From JAXGZG01 sp050952065 (GTDB taxonomy: Bacteria > Bacillota > Sulfobacillia > Fermentithermobacillales > Fermentithermobacillaceae), in contig JBMNKF010000002.1 of NCBI GenBank assembly GCA_050952065.1, positions 318,262 through 382,261 on the forward strand: a DNA stretch of 64,000 nt, read 5' to 3'. Every line of letters starts with the position of its first letter. Within the stretch, counting starts at the first letter, position 1. The notes beneath the pieces are model-generated. The model worked only from the letters and a program-made list of their open reading frames with translations. It was not told the DNA's origin and did not search any database. Below are positions 16,403 to 24,945 of the stretch, piece by piece. The translations under genes were made by a program, and so were the position numbers.

Positions 16403-18136
16403 ATGATGGCCAAATCGATTCTTCATATCCAGGTGGGCAACTCAATCACGAGGGCTCAGGCGCTGCAGGTGGGCGATGGCAAGATTACCCCAAAGGCATA
16501 CGGCCTGTGTCCCACTCCTTCCTTGACCCTAGAAGAAGACAGAACTCAAGGTATCGGCTTTGCCATCCAACAAATGGAGGAGCGGATGGCAGAGCAGGGC
16601 GCCTCTTTGGAACCCCAAGAGATACTGGTTACTTTGAGCGTTGGGGGGGAGCCCAGCGCGGTATGCGCAGGGGTCGTCAAGGGGATTTCGGGCGAATCGG
16701 CCAAGAGAGCTGCCTTGTCCGCAGGTGCCACAGTCACCGATCTCATCTGCATAGATGATGGGCGGGAAGACTTTCAGCGAGTGTCTGACTTAAGCAGGCA
16801 AGACATATCCGTGGTGGTTCTGGCAGGCGGAGTAGATGCAGAAATAATGGAATCGGGAAGTCACCAACTCCTGAGCATCGCCAAGATACTGGCTCAAGGT
16901 CTCCCCAAGAAGCATGGCAGCCAGAAAAAGGTTCCTTTGATCTACGCTGCATCGCTGGACGCACGGGAAGAAGTCATGAGGATCATGGGCGATGACATCG
17001 AGATAATCTGGGCAGACAACGTCCGGTCTAGACTGGAGGAAGAGCATCTGGAGTCAGCCCGAAACGCTGTGGTGGATGCTTTCGCCCAAAGCGTTGGCTT
17101 AGATGGCAGGTTCAGTGGGTTAGGGCGTCTGGGTTCTCCCCAAGTGCTTCCTTCGGGCTATGCAAAAGGGATGGGCGTTGAGAGACTCTACAGTGAGAGT
17201 AAAGAAAACGTGTTGGGTTTCTCTTTGGATGGAGACTCTGTACAGGTGTTCTCCTATATCGGAGGAGTCTTCACCCGTACCGTGACATCGATTGATGCAG
17301 TGGATTCCCGCAAGGTTGCCAAATGGTTGCCAACGCCGAGCCTCACCGGGAATCTTGAGGAGATGTTGGCCAACCTCAGACTTCACCCATGGATTGTGCC
17401 GGCCGGCTGGGACGAATTAGCGGTTTACCTGGCGTTTTGGAAAGAAGTCATCAGAGAAGGAATCGCCGAACACAAGGAAAGCGCCATCGAACTTCGGGGA
17501 ATCCAAAGACCGAGAAAGATAGATGAGACTTTTGAGGTTAGAGTTTCAGGCGGCGATACCATACTCAAGGCCCACGACATACGCAAGGTAGTGGTGACGG
17601 GTGTTCTGTCCCACATCCTTTCGGAGAGGGCTCTGCTTTCCCTGATAATGGATGGTGCGAACCTCAGCGGCGTCACCGCAATCTATCGAGATCCGTGGGA
17701 TGTGCTGCCGGTTGTAGGGTCGTTATCCCCGGGCAACGTGAGCATCGAGGATCACCTGAAATCCTTGGGGGTTCTGGTGGGACCCGGTCAGGACAGAGAC
17801 CGAGTTGGCACCAGGTGGGTTTTCTCGGGCACAGGGTCTTCTCTTGAGCCCTTACCTGTGAGACCCAACGAGATAGTGCCCGTTGATCTGAATGGCGGCG
17901 GCGAGATCGACATTGTCTTGGAACCTTCGCGAACCGAAGACCTGGGAAACGGTAAGGGCCATAAGGTGTGGGCGAGAGTGGCATCGGGTTTCACCCAAGT
18001 CTATCTCGACGGTCGCCCTCGAACCATGATCCGGTCTGTGGAGAGAATTGCTGCTCAAGATATTCTCAAGTGGTATGGAAACTTGGGAGTGTTCCCTCAG
18101 GAAGTCCTATCCGCTTGGTCGGGAGGTAGGGCCTGA
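16403..18136 (+). CDS. Degenerate GlmL/MutL-family protein (predicted pseudo-ATPase)
   Basis: Protein of 577 residues clearly paralogous to the MutL-family gene at 23127. Shared blocks include the A-x-S-A-G-A-T-V-T-D-like stretch, an AGGVDAEI/TGGTDGGN block, VPLIYAASLDAR and a W/Y-x-D-N-x-R segment. The nucleotide-binding signatures have decayed: the first phosphate loop reads HIQVGNSIT where the active paralogue has D-V-G-S-T-T-T-K, and the second reads GFSLDGDSVQ instead of GVDIGGATTD. It is therefore probably a non-hydrolysing partner of the active protein. The start abuts the ATPase stop; ATG 16406 is equally possible. The family was named for reactivation of cobalamin-dependent glutamate mutase, but no mutase is near. 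Confidence 0.75.
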   Translation: MMAKSILHIQVGNSITRAQALQVGDGKITPKAYGLCPTPSLTLEEDRTQGIGFAIQQMEERMAEQGASLEPQEILVTLSVGGEPSAVCAGVVKGISGESAKRAALSAGATVTDLICIDDGREDFQRVSDLSRQDISVVVLAGGVDAEIMESGSHQLLSIAKILAQGLPKKHGSQKKVPLIYAASLDAREEVMRIMGDDIEIIWADNVRSRLEEEHLESARNAVVDAFAQSVGLDGRFSGLGRLGSPQVLPSGYAKGMGVERLYSESKENVLGFSLDGDSVQVFSYIGGVFTRTVTSIDAVDSRKVAKWLPTPSLTGNLEEMLANLRLHPWIVPAGWDELAVYLAFWKEVIREGIAEHKESAIELRGIQRPRKIDETFEVRVSGGDTILKAHDIRKVVVTGVLSHILSERALLSLIMDGANLSGVTAIYRDPWDVLPVVGSLSPGNVSIEDHLKSLGVLVGPGQDRDRVGTRWVFSGTGSSLEPLPVRPNEIVPVDLNGGGEIDIVLEPSRTEDLGNGKGHKVWARVASGFTQVYLDGRPRTMIRSVERIAAQDILKWYGNLGVFPQEVLSAWSGGRA

Positions 18137-19287
18137 TGATGTTGTATGCTGTGAGCAAGCCGAGAGCCATTAGGAACGTAGAGGTTGTGAGGCTTCGTCC
18201 TTTCAGTTCAGTGGGGCAAGCGGAGGTGGCTCCGGGCGCAGAAGTAACATGGGATAGCCTTGTAGGTACTTACTCCTCAAGAAAGAGGATTAGGAGGGTG
18301 CGGGTTGAGGCTTCCAATGACACCATGGTCGCCACAGTCCTGGTTCAAGAAGGTCAGCTGGTGAAACGCGGCGAGGTCTTGGCCTATTATTCTTATCTCT
18401 TCGGCCTGGGGTACACAGAGTATGTGTCTCCTTGTGATGGGGAGGTAATGTCTATAAACCCAGTGATAGGAGCGATTCTCATCAAAGAGTCGCCCATGGA
18501 GTTAAGAAGCAACCTCCCAGGCGTTGTGGCCAGGTCCGAAGACGCCATCGGTGTCTGGGTGAGGTCTTTCGGAGACCTCACAGAGGGCGTCGCAGGCGCC
18601 GGTTATGGCCGCTCAGGCATCTTAACTCTGAAGGCGACTCATATCGGTCCCCAGGATCAAGGCAAAGTCATCGTGGTGGAGCGGTCTCCAACCCAAGAAC
18701 TCATTGAAGAATGCCTTCGATACCGCGTGGCCGGGCTTGTGGTTGGGAGCATTAGGCAACGCCTCTTTGAGTGGTACAAGGGGATTGCCCAGTCTCTGGA
18801 TTGGACCGAGTTCCTAGCGCGGTATTGGGCTAGAGACGCCAAGAAACAAGAGGACGCGCCGCCTGCCACCGAAATTGTCCCGGCACTGGTGGTGACCGAG
18901 GGTTTCGGTGACATTCCCATTAATGCGAAAGCTCAAGAAATGTTGGCAGAGCATGAGGGCGAGAGGATCTTCATCGACGGGTCTATGGATTGGGCTCAAG
19001 AGCCGTGGGTTTTTGCCCCCATCAACCCAGGGCAGCCTTCGGCACGTCATTTGTCGCCGGGTGCACTTGGGGAGGATCACGGGTTGGGCCGACAACTATC
19101 CCAGGTTGTGCCCGGCACCAAAGTCAGGATCCTCGGCATGTCGCGGACGGCCTTGATAGGTACTGTGATGGAGATTTCTCCCAATATGGTCCTGGAAAAC
19201 GGGATAGTGACACCGGGAGCCAAGGTGGTCACTGACGGTGGGGAGACACTCACGGTATCGTTCCTAAACATCCAGGCCGTCAACTGA
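18136..19287 (+). CDS. Barrel-sandwich-like cluster protein (cassette 1)
   Basis: Protein of 383 residues, no signal peptide. It starts on the last base of the preceding stop (TGATG overlap), so the two are coupled. An N-terminal region has barrel-sandwich (biotinyl/lipoyl-like) turns, for example SPCDGEVMSI, without a modifiable lysine. A middle domain contains VAGLVVGS and VVTEGFGDIP; the C-terminal part has a KOW/SH3-like VPGTKVRI...GTVMEI. All these blocks occur in the same order in the longer protein at 24946 (for example LGLIVGG, MEGFGKVP, VPGDRVRC), so the two are paralogues. It is probably a cytosolic scaffold or adaptor for the MutL-like protein; no function is established. Confidence 0.65.
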   Translation: MMLYAVSKPRAIRNVEVVRLRPFSSVGQAEVAPGAEVTWDSLVGTYSSRKRIRRVRVEASNDTMVATVLVQEGQLVKRGEVLAYYSYLFGLGYTEYVSPCDGEVMSINPVIGAILIKESPMELRSNLPGVVARSEDAIGVWVRSFGDLTEGVAGAGYGRSGILTLKATHIGPQDQGKVIVVERSPTQELIEECLRYRVAGLVVGSIRQRLFEWYKGIAQSLDWTEFLARYWARDAKKQEDAPPATEIVPALVVTEGFGDIPINAKAQEMLAEHEGERIFIDGSMDWAQEPWVFAPINPGQPSARHLSPGALGEDHGLGRQLSQVVPGTKVRILGMSRTALIGTVMEISPNMVLENGIVTPGAKVVTDGGETLTVSFLNIQAVN

Positions 19288-19344
19288 CACAGGCCATCAA
19301 TAAAGAAAAGAAGTGTAGATAAGGTTTCGGACGAAACAAGAAAA

Positions 19345-19441
19345 GAACAGAGATTCTTCAAGGATCCGAAAGGGCTGAAGGTCAAGGGCTTCGCCAAGTT
19401 GGCTGACCTTAGCCTTCTTGTTCTCGTTGGATCCTCTGTTC
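19345..19441 (+). other. Nested inverted repeat in a 356-base gap
   Basis: The outer arms GAACAGA (19345-19351) and TCTGTTC (19435-19441), then GGATCC (19362-19367) with GGATCC (19429-19434), enclose GGCTGAAGGTCA (19373-19384) pairing with TGACCTTAGCC (19404-19414). It could be a terminator or attenuator between the first barrel-sandwich gene and the permease. Further along, a 24-base direct repeat beginning TTCGTTCCGGTT occurs at 19469 and 19541. No gene is credible in 19288-19643. Confidence 0.5.
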
Positions 19442-19643
19442 AGATGCAACCTTGTTCTTGCTGACCTCTTCGTTCCGGTTAGCCACTTCCACCGGCCCTC
19501 CGACCACTCTCACGCGATTTTCGTGGTTACCGCTAAGCCCTTCGTTCCGGTTCAACACCTCCACGAGGCGTTGATGGCCCGGCAATTCTGGAAGGGATGC
19601 GCTTTCTCGATGACGAAACCACGCTATTGCAGAGGTGAATGAG

Positions 19644-21149
19644 GTGGACCTTGTCCGTCTCGGATTGAGAAGCGCAAAGAGAAACTGGAGCCGCACCGCC
19701 TTGGCTATGACAGCCATGGCACTTGCTGCCATGACGTCAGTGTTCTCAGGAGTTGTTCCCTTGGGTTATGTCAAGGGGCACGCTCTTGCCGAGCGGCTTT
19801 TCGTGGGAGGAGACATTCTCGTTCTCCCCATTGGTGGTCCCGTTGACGCAAGATGGGATAGTCACGAGGAATCTCAACTATTCTGGAAACCGTGGGAGGG
19901 GCGGGATTGGCAATCTTCCGCACTGTACTTCTTGCCCGGTCTAAGAACCAAGGGGTATGTATCGAACCGCGAAACATCATGGCGCGCCTTTGACCCGAAC
20001 CCGGTTATAGATGCGGTTAAGAGGGTTCAAGGGGTCAAGGATGTGGCCCCTTACTACGCTTTGCCCTGCATCCTGACGGTTGGCGGCCAGAGTTCAGCCG
20101 CTGTGCTGCGGGCCTGGGATACGAGCAACAGCGGAGACTACCTGTCCGATTTCGGTCAGGAGTTCGTGGTTGCAGGAGAGCCTCTGGATGCCTCTTCACC
20201 CAAAATGTCTTGCCTGTTTCCGCTTCAGGGCACTTCCCTAGATGCGGTTAACATCAATTCAGTGGATCCTCTGAGTACCATCCAGATAACTGTGCCGCGA
20301 TTGACGTATGGGTCTTATTCCGGAGAGGGGCCTATCGGGTTCAAGTGGGACCAGGCCGTAACGGACTCTCTGCAAGTGTCAGGCATCTACCAAGTCCAGG
20401 TAGGTTTGGCGCCATCCCCTGCAGCCGATTCTCCCAGTGCGCCCACTGAGATGGAGCCTTTGTATTGGGAGCGTCCTGAGATCATAGTATCTTACGACAC
20501 TTTCAGGCGGTTTGTATCCTATTCCGAACCTACGCTTGAGTACGCCGATAAACCGGACGATTCGGTTGACTTGGAACCGGGGCAGTTTCCTTCGGGTTTC
20601 TCGGTGTACCAGGTGGCCATAACTGTGGATCGGATGGCCACAGTCAAGAAAGTAGCCGAAGACGTGGCTTTGGCGCTTGGCTCCAGTTTCGCCGTAATCC
20701 CCATACCAGAGCTTACGCAAATGAAAGGCAGAGGGGCGCTCATGACCATCGCTGGCCAAGACGCTCGAGAGTTCTCCCAACTTCTCTTTTTCACCCTTTC
20801 ATCAGTCATAGTTGCCGGCACAATCTATGTCATATTGACCCAAGAGCGGCGAAAGATCGGTCTACTTCGAGTAGTGGGAGCCACCGGCAAAGATATCTTG
20901 GCGTATGCTCTGACTTTGTGCGCATATGTGGCTCTTACAGGTTCCGCTATTGGGTTTGGGGTAGCGAAGATCCTGTCGTTGTTGGCCGTCTTCGCAGCCG
21001 ATGTGACTTTCTCTCAGTGGGTGGAGCAGACAGTCAAAGACGCTTTGCAAGTCTTCGGACTGTCTCTTGGAATCCCTTTGGTCTTGGGGCTCGCCATCGG
21101 GGTCTGGGCGGCCCGCATTCCCAGTGCGGAGGTGCTAGAACGTGGATGA
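19644..21149 (+). CDS. FtsX/MacB-like ABC transporter permease (cassette 1)
   Basis: Membrane protein of about 501 residues with the type VII ABC layout: one helix near the N-terminus (about 15-40), a large extracytoplasmic domain (about 45-370) and three helices at the C-terminus (about 380-405, 420-450, 465-495). The C-terminal segment QERRKIGLLRVVGATGKDI is the characteristic coupling-loop region of FtsX-like permeases. GTG 19644 is selected because AGAGGTG lies just before it with usual spacing. The 3' end overlaps the next ATPase start by 8 bases. The substrate is unknown; relatives extrude or extract lipoproteins, peptides and antibiotics, or signal across the membrane. Confidence 0.88.
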   Translation: MDLVRLGLRSAKRNWSRTALAMTAMALAAMTSVFSGVVPLGYVKGHALAERLFVGGDILVLPIGGPVDARWDSHEESQLFWKPWEGRDWQSSALYFLPGLRTKGYVSNRETSWRAFDPNPVIDAVKRVQGVKDVAPYYALPCILTVGGQSSAAVLRAWDTSNSGDYLSDFGQEFVVAGEPLDASSPKMSCLFPLQGTSLDAVNINSVDPLSTIQITVPRLTYGSYSGEGPIGFKWDQAVTDSLQVSGIYQVQVGLAPSPAADSPSAPTEMEPLYWERPEIIVSYDTFRRFVSYSEPTLEYADKPDDSVDLEPGQFPSGFSVYQVAITVDRMATVKKVAEDVALALGSSFAVIPIPELTQMKGRGALMTIAGQDAREFSQLLFFTLSSVIVAGTIYVILTQERRKIGLLRVVGATGKDILAYALTLCAYVALTGSAIGFGVAKILSLLAVFAADVTFSQWVEQTVKDALQVFGLSLGIPLVLGLAIGVWAARIPSAEVLERG

Positions 21150-21870
21150 GTGGCGAGGACCCATACTCAAGTGTCACGAGCTTTCCAGGTTCTATGCGGT
21201 CGGAGACGGTTTGTTCGCCCTGTCTGGCGTCGAGATGGAGGTATGGGCAGGGCAGTTCGTGGTCATCATGGGGCCTTCGGGGTCTGGCAAGAGCACTCTA
21301 CTGAATATACTGGGTGGCATCGACCGGCCGTCCCACGGCGAAGTGATCCTTTGCGGCCGGAAGTACTCGAGAATGTCAGAAGATGAATTGGCCATCCTCA
21401 GACGCACCCAGGTGGGAATGGTCTTTCAGTTTTTCAACCTTCTCCCCGAACTGACTGCTGCCGAAAACGTGGGCATTTCCCTGAGACTGGCGGGGGCCCG
21501 CGAGTCTGAGACCATGACAAGGGTTACCCAACTCATGGAGGCAGTGGGGCTTGCGGGTAGGTCCAATCACTATCCCATGGAACTTAGTGGGGGCGAACAG
21601 CAGAGAGTCGCCATTGCCAGGGCTTTGGCACCCAAACCTGCCGTTGTGTTGGCCGACGAGCCCACCGGTAATCTCGATTCCAAAATGTCCAAATCCATCA
21701 TGGAGCTTTTCGCCAAGTTCAACAGGGAAGAAAAGCAAACCTTCGTAGTGGTGACTCATGAGCCCGGTTTCCAGGAGTATGCAGACACTGTTATCCACCT
21801 GGTAGACGGTGAGATCAAGGAAATGTGCCATGGAGGTCGACGAGTGTCGGGAAAGGAAGTTCTGTCGTGA
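21142..21870 (+). CDS. ABC transporter ATP-binding protein, MacB/LolD type (cassette 2)
   Basis: ATPase of 242 residues, closely similar in layout to the one at 15677: Walker A GPSGSGKST, VFQFFNLLPELTA, signature LSGGEQQR, Walker B VVLADEPT, and VVTHEPG. It overlaps the upstream permease by 8 bases and the downstream permease by 4 bases, so all three are translated together. Two ATPases and two permeases in one cluster fit either two homodimeric transporters or one heterodimeric LolCDE-like complex. GTG 21142 is the first start; no strong alternative with a better site is seen. Confidence 0.93.
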   Translation: MDEWRGPILKCHELSRFYAVGDGLFALSGVEMEVWAGQFVVIMGPSGSGKSTLLNILGGIDRPSHGEVILCGRKYSRMSEDELAILRRTQVGMVFQFFNLLPELTAAENVGISLRLAGARESETMTRVTQLMEAVGLAGRSNHYPMELSGGEQQRVAIARALAPKPAVVLADEPTGNLDSKMSKSIMELFAKFNREEKQTFVVVTHEPGFQEYADTVIHLVDGEIKEMCHGGRRVSGKEVLS

Positions 21871-23069
21871 GGACAACGATCCGGCCTGCCGTGACATGGT
21901 CTTTAGCCGCCAAAATGGTGGTAAGGCGGCTTCGCAGAGATCCTTCCGCCGCCTTGCTGGTGTCGTTGTCGGTGACTCTGACTGTGGCGCTTTGTGTTTT
22001 CATTGTATCTATGGTAACCCTTAGTGGTTGGCGCACCATGGCTAGAACGGAGACAATGGAACTTCCGTACGATGCCGTAATCTTGTTTTCGGAGCATCAA
22101 GATGCTGTCCGTGCCCAAGACTCGTTGGGCAGATTACGGAATTCATATTCTATCCACAGATTTCCTTTCGTAGAAGTTGATACGGAAATCGGTCCGCTCT
22201 TTATCGTTGGAATGGAACTCAATCTTCCAGGAGACGTCATCGTGCTGAACGTCCGAGACGCTGATTTGGTGAGAGAGATGGAGATGGATCCCCGGCGAAA
22301 AGGAAGCTTGGACGCGTGGCCGCTGGAATCAGGGATCTCCGTTCAGGGTGCGAGGTTAACATGGTCCACGATCTGGTCTTGCCAGGATGTTGACGCGAGC
22401 GACGATGTGCTGCGTCGAACCGTGACATCCCTTCCGGTTCCGCCGGGCTGGGCGGTGGTTGATACAGAGCGTCTCAACGGTGTGGCCGGGGTCCGAACGG
22501 GGCTGGGGCTAGAGTTCGTAGGGGATCCACAGCACATCGACAAACCCAGGGAGCTCTCTGATCTCCGGCGCCAATATCCGGATGCGGTGATCTTTGGCCC
22601 GTGGTCAGGGGAATCTTTCGTGAGCAAAGAGCTGGTGAGGCCAACGCTTCTGTGGCAAACAGTCTACTGCCTCGGGGCGCTGACAGGCACAGCGGCCATA
22701 TCATGTGTGTTGACCGCATCTTTTCTGGGCAGGAAACGGTCGTTGGGAATTCTCAGGGTCTTGGGCGGGACTAGGGGAGATCTTCTCCGCGTGGTGTTGG
22801 TCGAAGCGTTATACTTAGGTGTCTTAGGTGTCCCGCTAGGGTCCGTTGTTGGATTTCTGGTATCTCGCTTTTTCTTAGACGCGTGGGTTGTGACTTTCGC
22901 TACTGCACTTGTTCCCGTTGGGCTTGGGGTGGCCGCCATCATAGCGGGAGCTTCTCTTCCAATACGCTTGGTGAGGAACGCCACCTGTGACCAGTTGCTC
23001 AACAACCGGCCCGTTTACGCTATGTCCAATCCCTCGTGCGCCCAGTGTGGTCTGTGCGGCGGCTTCTAG
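21867..23069 (+). CDS. FtsX/MacB-like ABC transporter permease with Cys-rich tail (cassette 2)
   Basis: Permease of 400 residues: N-terminal helix (about 25-50), extracytoplasmic domain, then three C-terminal helices around a coupling segment GRKRSLGILRVLGGTRGDL. GTG 21867 overlaps the ATPase stop (GTGA) and has GGAAAGGAAG upstream; the longer frame from 21825 is inside the ATPase. The last ten residues, CAQCGLCGGF, hold three cysteines in a C-x-x-C-x-x-C pattern, absent from the first permease. This cytosolic tail might bind a metal or cluster, or be a redox element; this is inference. Confidence 0.85.
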   Translation: MRTTIRPAVTWSLAAKMVVRRLRRDPSAALLVSLSVTLTVALCVFIVSMVTLSGWRTMARTETMELPYDAVILFSEHQDAVRAQDSLGRLRNSYSIHRFPFVEVDTEIGPLFIVGMELNLPGDVIVLNVRDADLVREMEMDPRRKGSLDAWPLESGISVQGARLTWSTIWSCQDVDASDDVLRRTVTSLPVPPGWAVVDTERLNGVAGVRTGLGLEFVGDPQHIDKPRELSDLRRQYPDAVIFGPWSGESFVSKELVRPTLLWQTVYCLGALTGTAAISCVLTASFLGRKRSLGILRVLGGTRGDLLRVVLVEALYLGVLGVPLGSVVGFLVSRFFLDAWVVTFATALVPVGLGVAAIIAGASLPIRLVRNATCDQLLNNRPVYAMSNPSCAQCGLCGGF

Positions 23070-23126
23070 GTTGCAGAGGGAATTCGTGGGTCTATGGAGA
23101 GCGGTTCTTGAGAGGAGGAACGGGGG

Positions 23127-24944
23127 ATGATTGAGAGAATCCTGGCGGCTGACGTCGGAAGCACTACCACCAAAACTGTTCTGTTTGAGAAGGCGGAGGA
23201 TGGATGGAGACTCCTGGGAAAGACGGTCGCTCCCACGACGGTGGAGGCTCCCGACTTGGATGTGATGATTGGCCTCAGAAATGCAGTGGCAAAACTGGAG
23301 AAGCGTGTAGGCAGGCGTCTTCTGGATGGTGTCAGGCTCTTGACACCGGCAAGAGAAGACACGGGAATAGACGTTTTCGTGGCCACCTCCAGCGCAGGAG
23401 GCGGACTCCAGATGCTCGTAACGGGCCTGATCAATACGATTACAGCCGAGTCTGCTTACAGGGCTGCCCTAGGGGCCGGCGCCATCGTGTGCGACGTGTT
23501 GTCCCTGGATGACAACCGCGCCATTGTTGAGCGTATCGAGTCTATTAAGAGGATCAGACCGGACATGGTCTTGGTGACCGGAGGTACCGACGGAGGAAAT
23601 ATCTCCGACGTGGCTGCCATTGCCGAGTACCTGGCTATGGCCAATCCTTCGCCGAGGTTCGGTGAGCATTTCAAGATCCCTCTCATATATGCGGGGAACG
23701 TTGACGCCCGTGACTTGGTAACCGAAGTGACAGGCGAGGTCATGGATATTAGTTACACAGACAACATCCGGCCGGTACTCGAGAAAGAGGTTCTGACCCC
23801 GGCGCGGGAGGAGATCCATCGCCTCTTCTTGGAACATGTGATGATGCAAGCACCCGGGTACAAGACGCTCTTGTCCTGGACGGGAGGATACGTCAAGCCT
23901 ACCCCGGTGGCCGTAGGGGATACACTTCAGAGTCTGTCTGAGACCAGAGGTCACGATGTACTTGGAGTGGATATCGGGGGCGCCACCACAGATGTATTTT
24001 CAGTGATTGACGGCACATTCCATCGAACTGTGTCGGCTAACCTGGGCATGTCTTACAGCACCGGCAATGTGCTCATGGAAGCCGGGATAGAGTCGGTTGT
24101 CAGGTGGCTGCCTTGGGCGCCTGACGAGAACATGGTCAGGAACTGGGATTTCAATAAGATGATCAGGCCAACCACTTTACCTCAGACCCTTGAAGAACTA
24201 ATCCTTGAGCAAGCCATAGCCAGAGAAGCCCTGCGCTTATCCTTTGAGCACCACCGTTCACTCACGAGAGGGCTCAAGGGCGTTAGGCAAGAGCGCAACG
24301 TGGGAGACGTGTTCAACCAGACCGGAACCGGCAATACTCTGGTTAACCGGTTGGCTATAGGCTTGATGGTCGGATCTGGGGGAGTTCTTTCATACGCCCC
24401 AAGGCGCCAGCAAGCTGCCATGATGATGATCGACGCTTTAGAGCCCGAGGGCGTGACCGATATTATGGTCGATAGCCAGTTCTTGTTGCCCCACTTGGGC
24501 GCCATTATGGAAGCCGACGCATCTGCCGCCCAGGAGATCTTGGAGACTGAGGCTTTAGTGCCCCTTGGGACGGTCATCGCGCCCGTTGGTCCGCAGGTTG
24601 CCCCTGGAATCGAAATAGCCAAAGTGGAGATCGACGGTGAGGTGCATTGGGTGGTCTCCGGTGAGCTTCAGGTTGTTCCGCTTTCTGCCGGCCAGAGCGT
24701 GACGGTGAACGTTACTCCTAAAAAGGAGTTCACGGTGGGCAAGGCATCGGGGGTCCCGGTCACTGCCAGAGCTATGGGAGGGACGGTTGGAATTATCCTG
24801 GATGGCCGGGGGCGCCCCATAGCGATGCCCGTGTCTGAAGATGAGCGAATTTCGGCAGTCCGGAAATGGCTCATGGCTATGGATGTCTATCCAAGCGCAA
24901 TCTTGGAGTCATTTGCGGATGTCTTGGCCAAGGAGGCGAACTAA
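23127..24944 (+). CDS. GlmL/MutL-family ASKHA ATPase (cassette 2)
   Basis: Protein of 605 residues of the MutL (PF13941) family, an actin/Hsp70-like ATPase unrelated to DNA mismatch repair MutL. The nucleotide site is intact: D9-V-G-S-T-T-T-K in the first phosphate loop and GVDIGGATTD near residue 280 in the second. It is longer than typical GlmL (about 460 residues), with an added C-terminal domain. GlmL is thought to help reactivate B12-dependent glutamate mutase, but no mutase or B12 gene is present here, and the setting between ABC permease and barrel-sandwich genes argues for another role. ATG 23127 follows GAGGAGG at 23112-23118. Two bases separate its stop codon from the next start codon. 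Confidence 0.88.
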   Translation: MIERILAADVGSTTTKTVLFEKAEDGWRLLGKTVAPTTVEAPDLDVMIGLRNAVAKLEKRVGRRLLDGVRLLTPAREDTGIDVFVATSSAGGGLQMLVTGLINTITAESAYRAALGAGAIVCDVLSLDDNRAIVERIESIKRIRPDMVLVTGGTDGGNISDVAAIAEYLAMANPSPRFGEHFKIPLIYAGNVDARDLVTEVTGEVMDISYTDNIRPVLEKEVLTPAREEIHRLFLEHVMMQAPGYKTLLSWTGGYVKPTPVAVGDTLQSLSETRGHDVLGVDIGGATTDVFSVIDGTFHRTVSANLGMSYSTGNVLMEAGIESVVRWLPWAPDENMVRNWDFNKMIRPTTLPQTLEELILEQAIAREALRLSFEHHRSLTRGLKGVRQERNVGDVFNQTGTGNTLVNRLAIGLMVGSGGVLSYAPRRQQAAMMMIDALEPEGVTDIMVDSQFLLPHLGAIMEADASAAQEILETEALVPLGTVIAPVGPQVAPGIEIAKVEIDGEVHWVVSGELQVVPLSAGQSVTVNVTPKKEFTVGKASGVPVTARAMGGTVGIILDGRGRPIAMPVSEDERISAVRKWLMAMDVYPSAILESFADVLAKEAN

Positions 24945-24945
24945 C

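Noticed and set aside
19409..19732. 107-residue frame on the minus strand with an internal 24-residue repeat
   Set aside because: It overlaps the permease start on the other strand and reflects the direct repeat in the gap; no start site fits.
23127..24944. DNA mismatch repair MutL
   Set aside because: The name is shared only; the sequence has an actin-like ATPase site (D-V-G-S-T-T-T-K) and no GHKL ATPase motifs.
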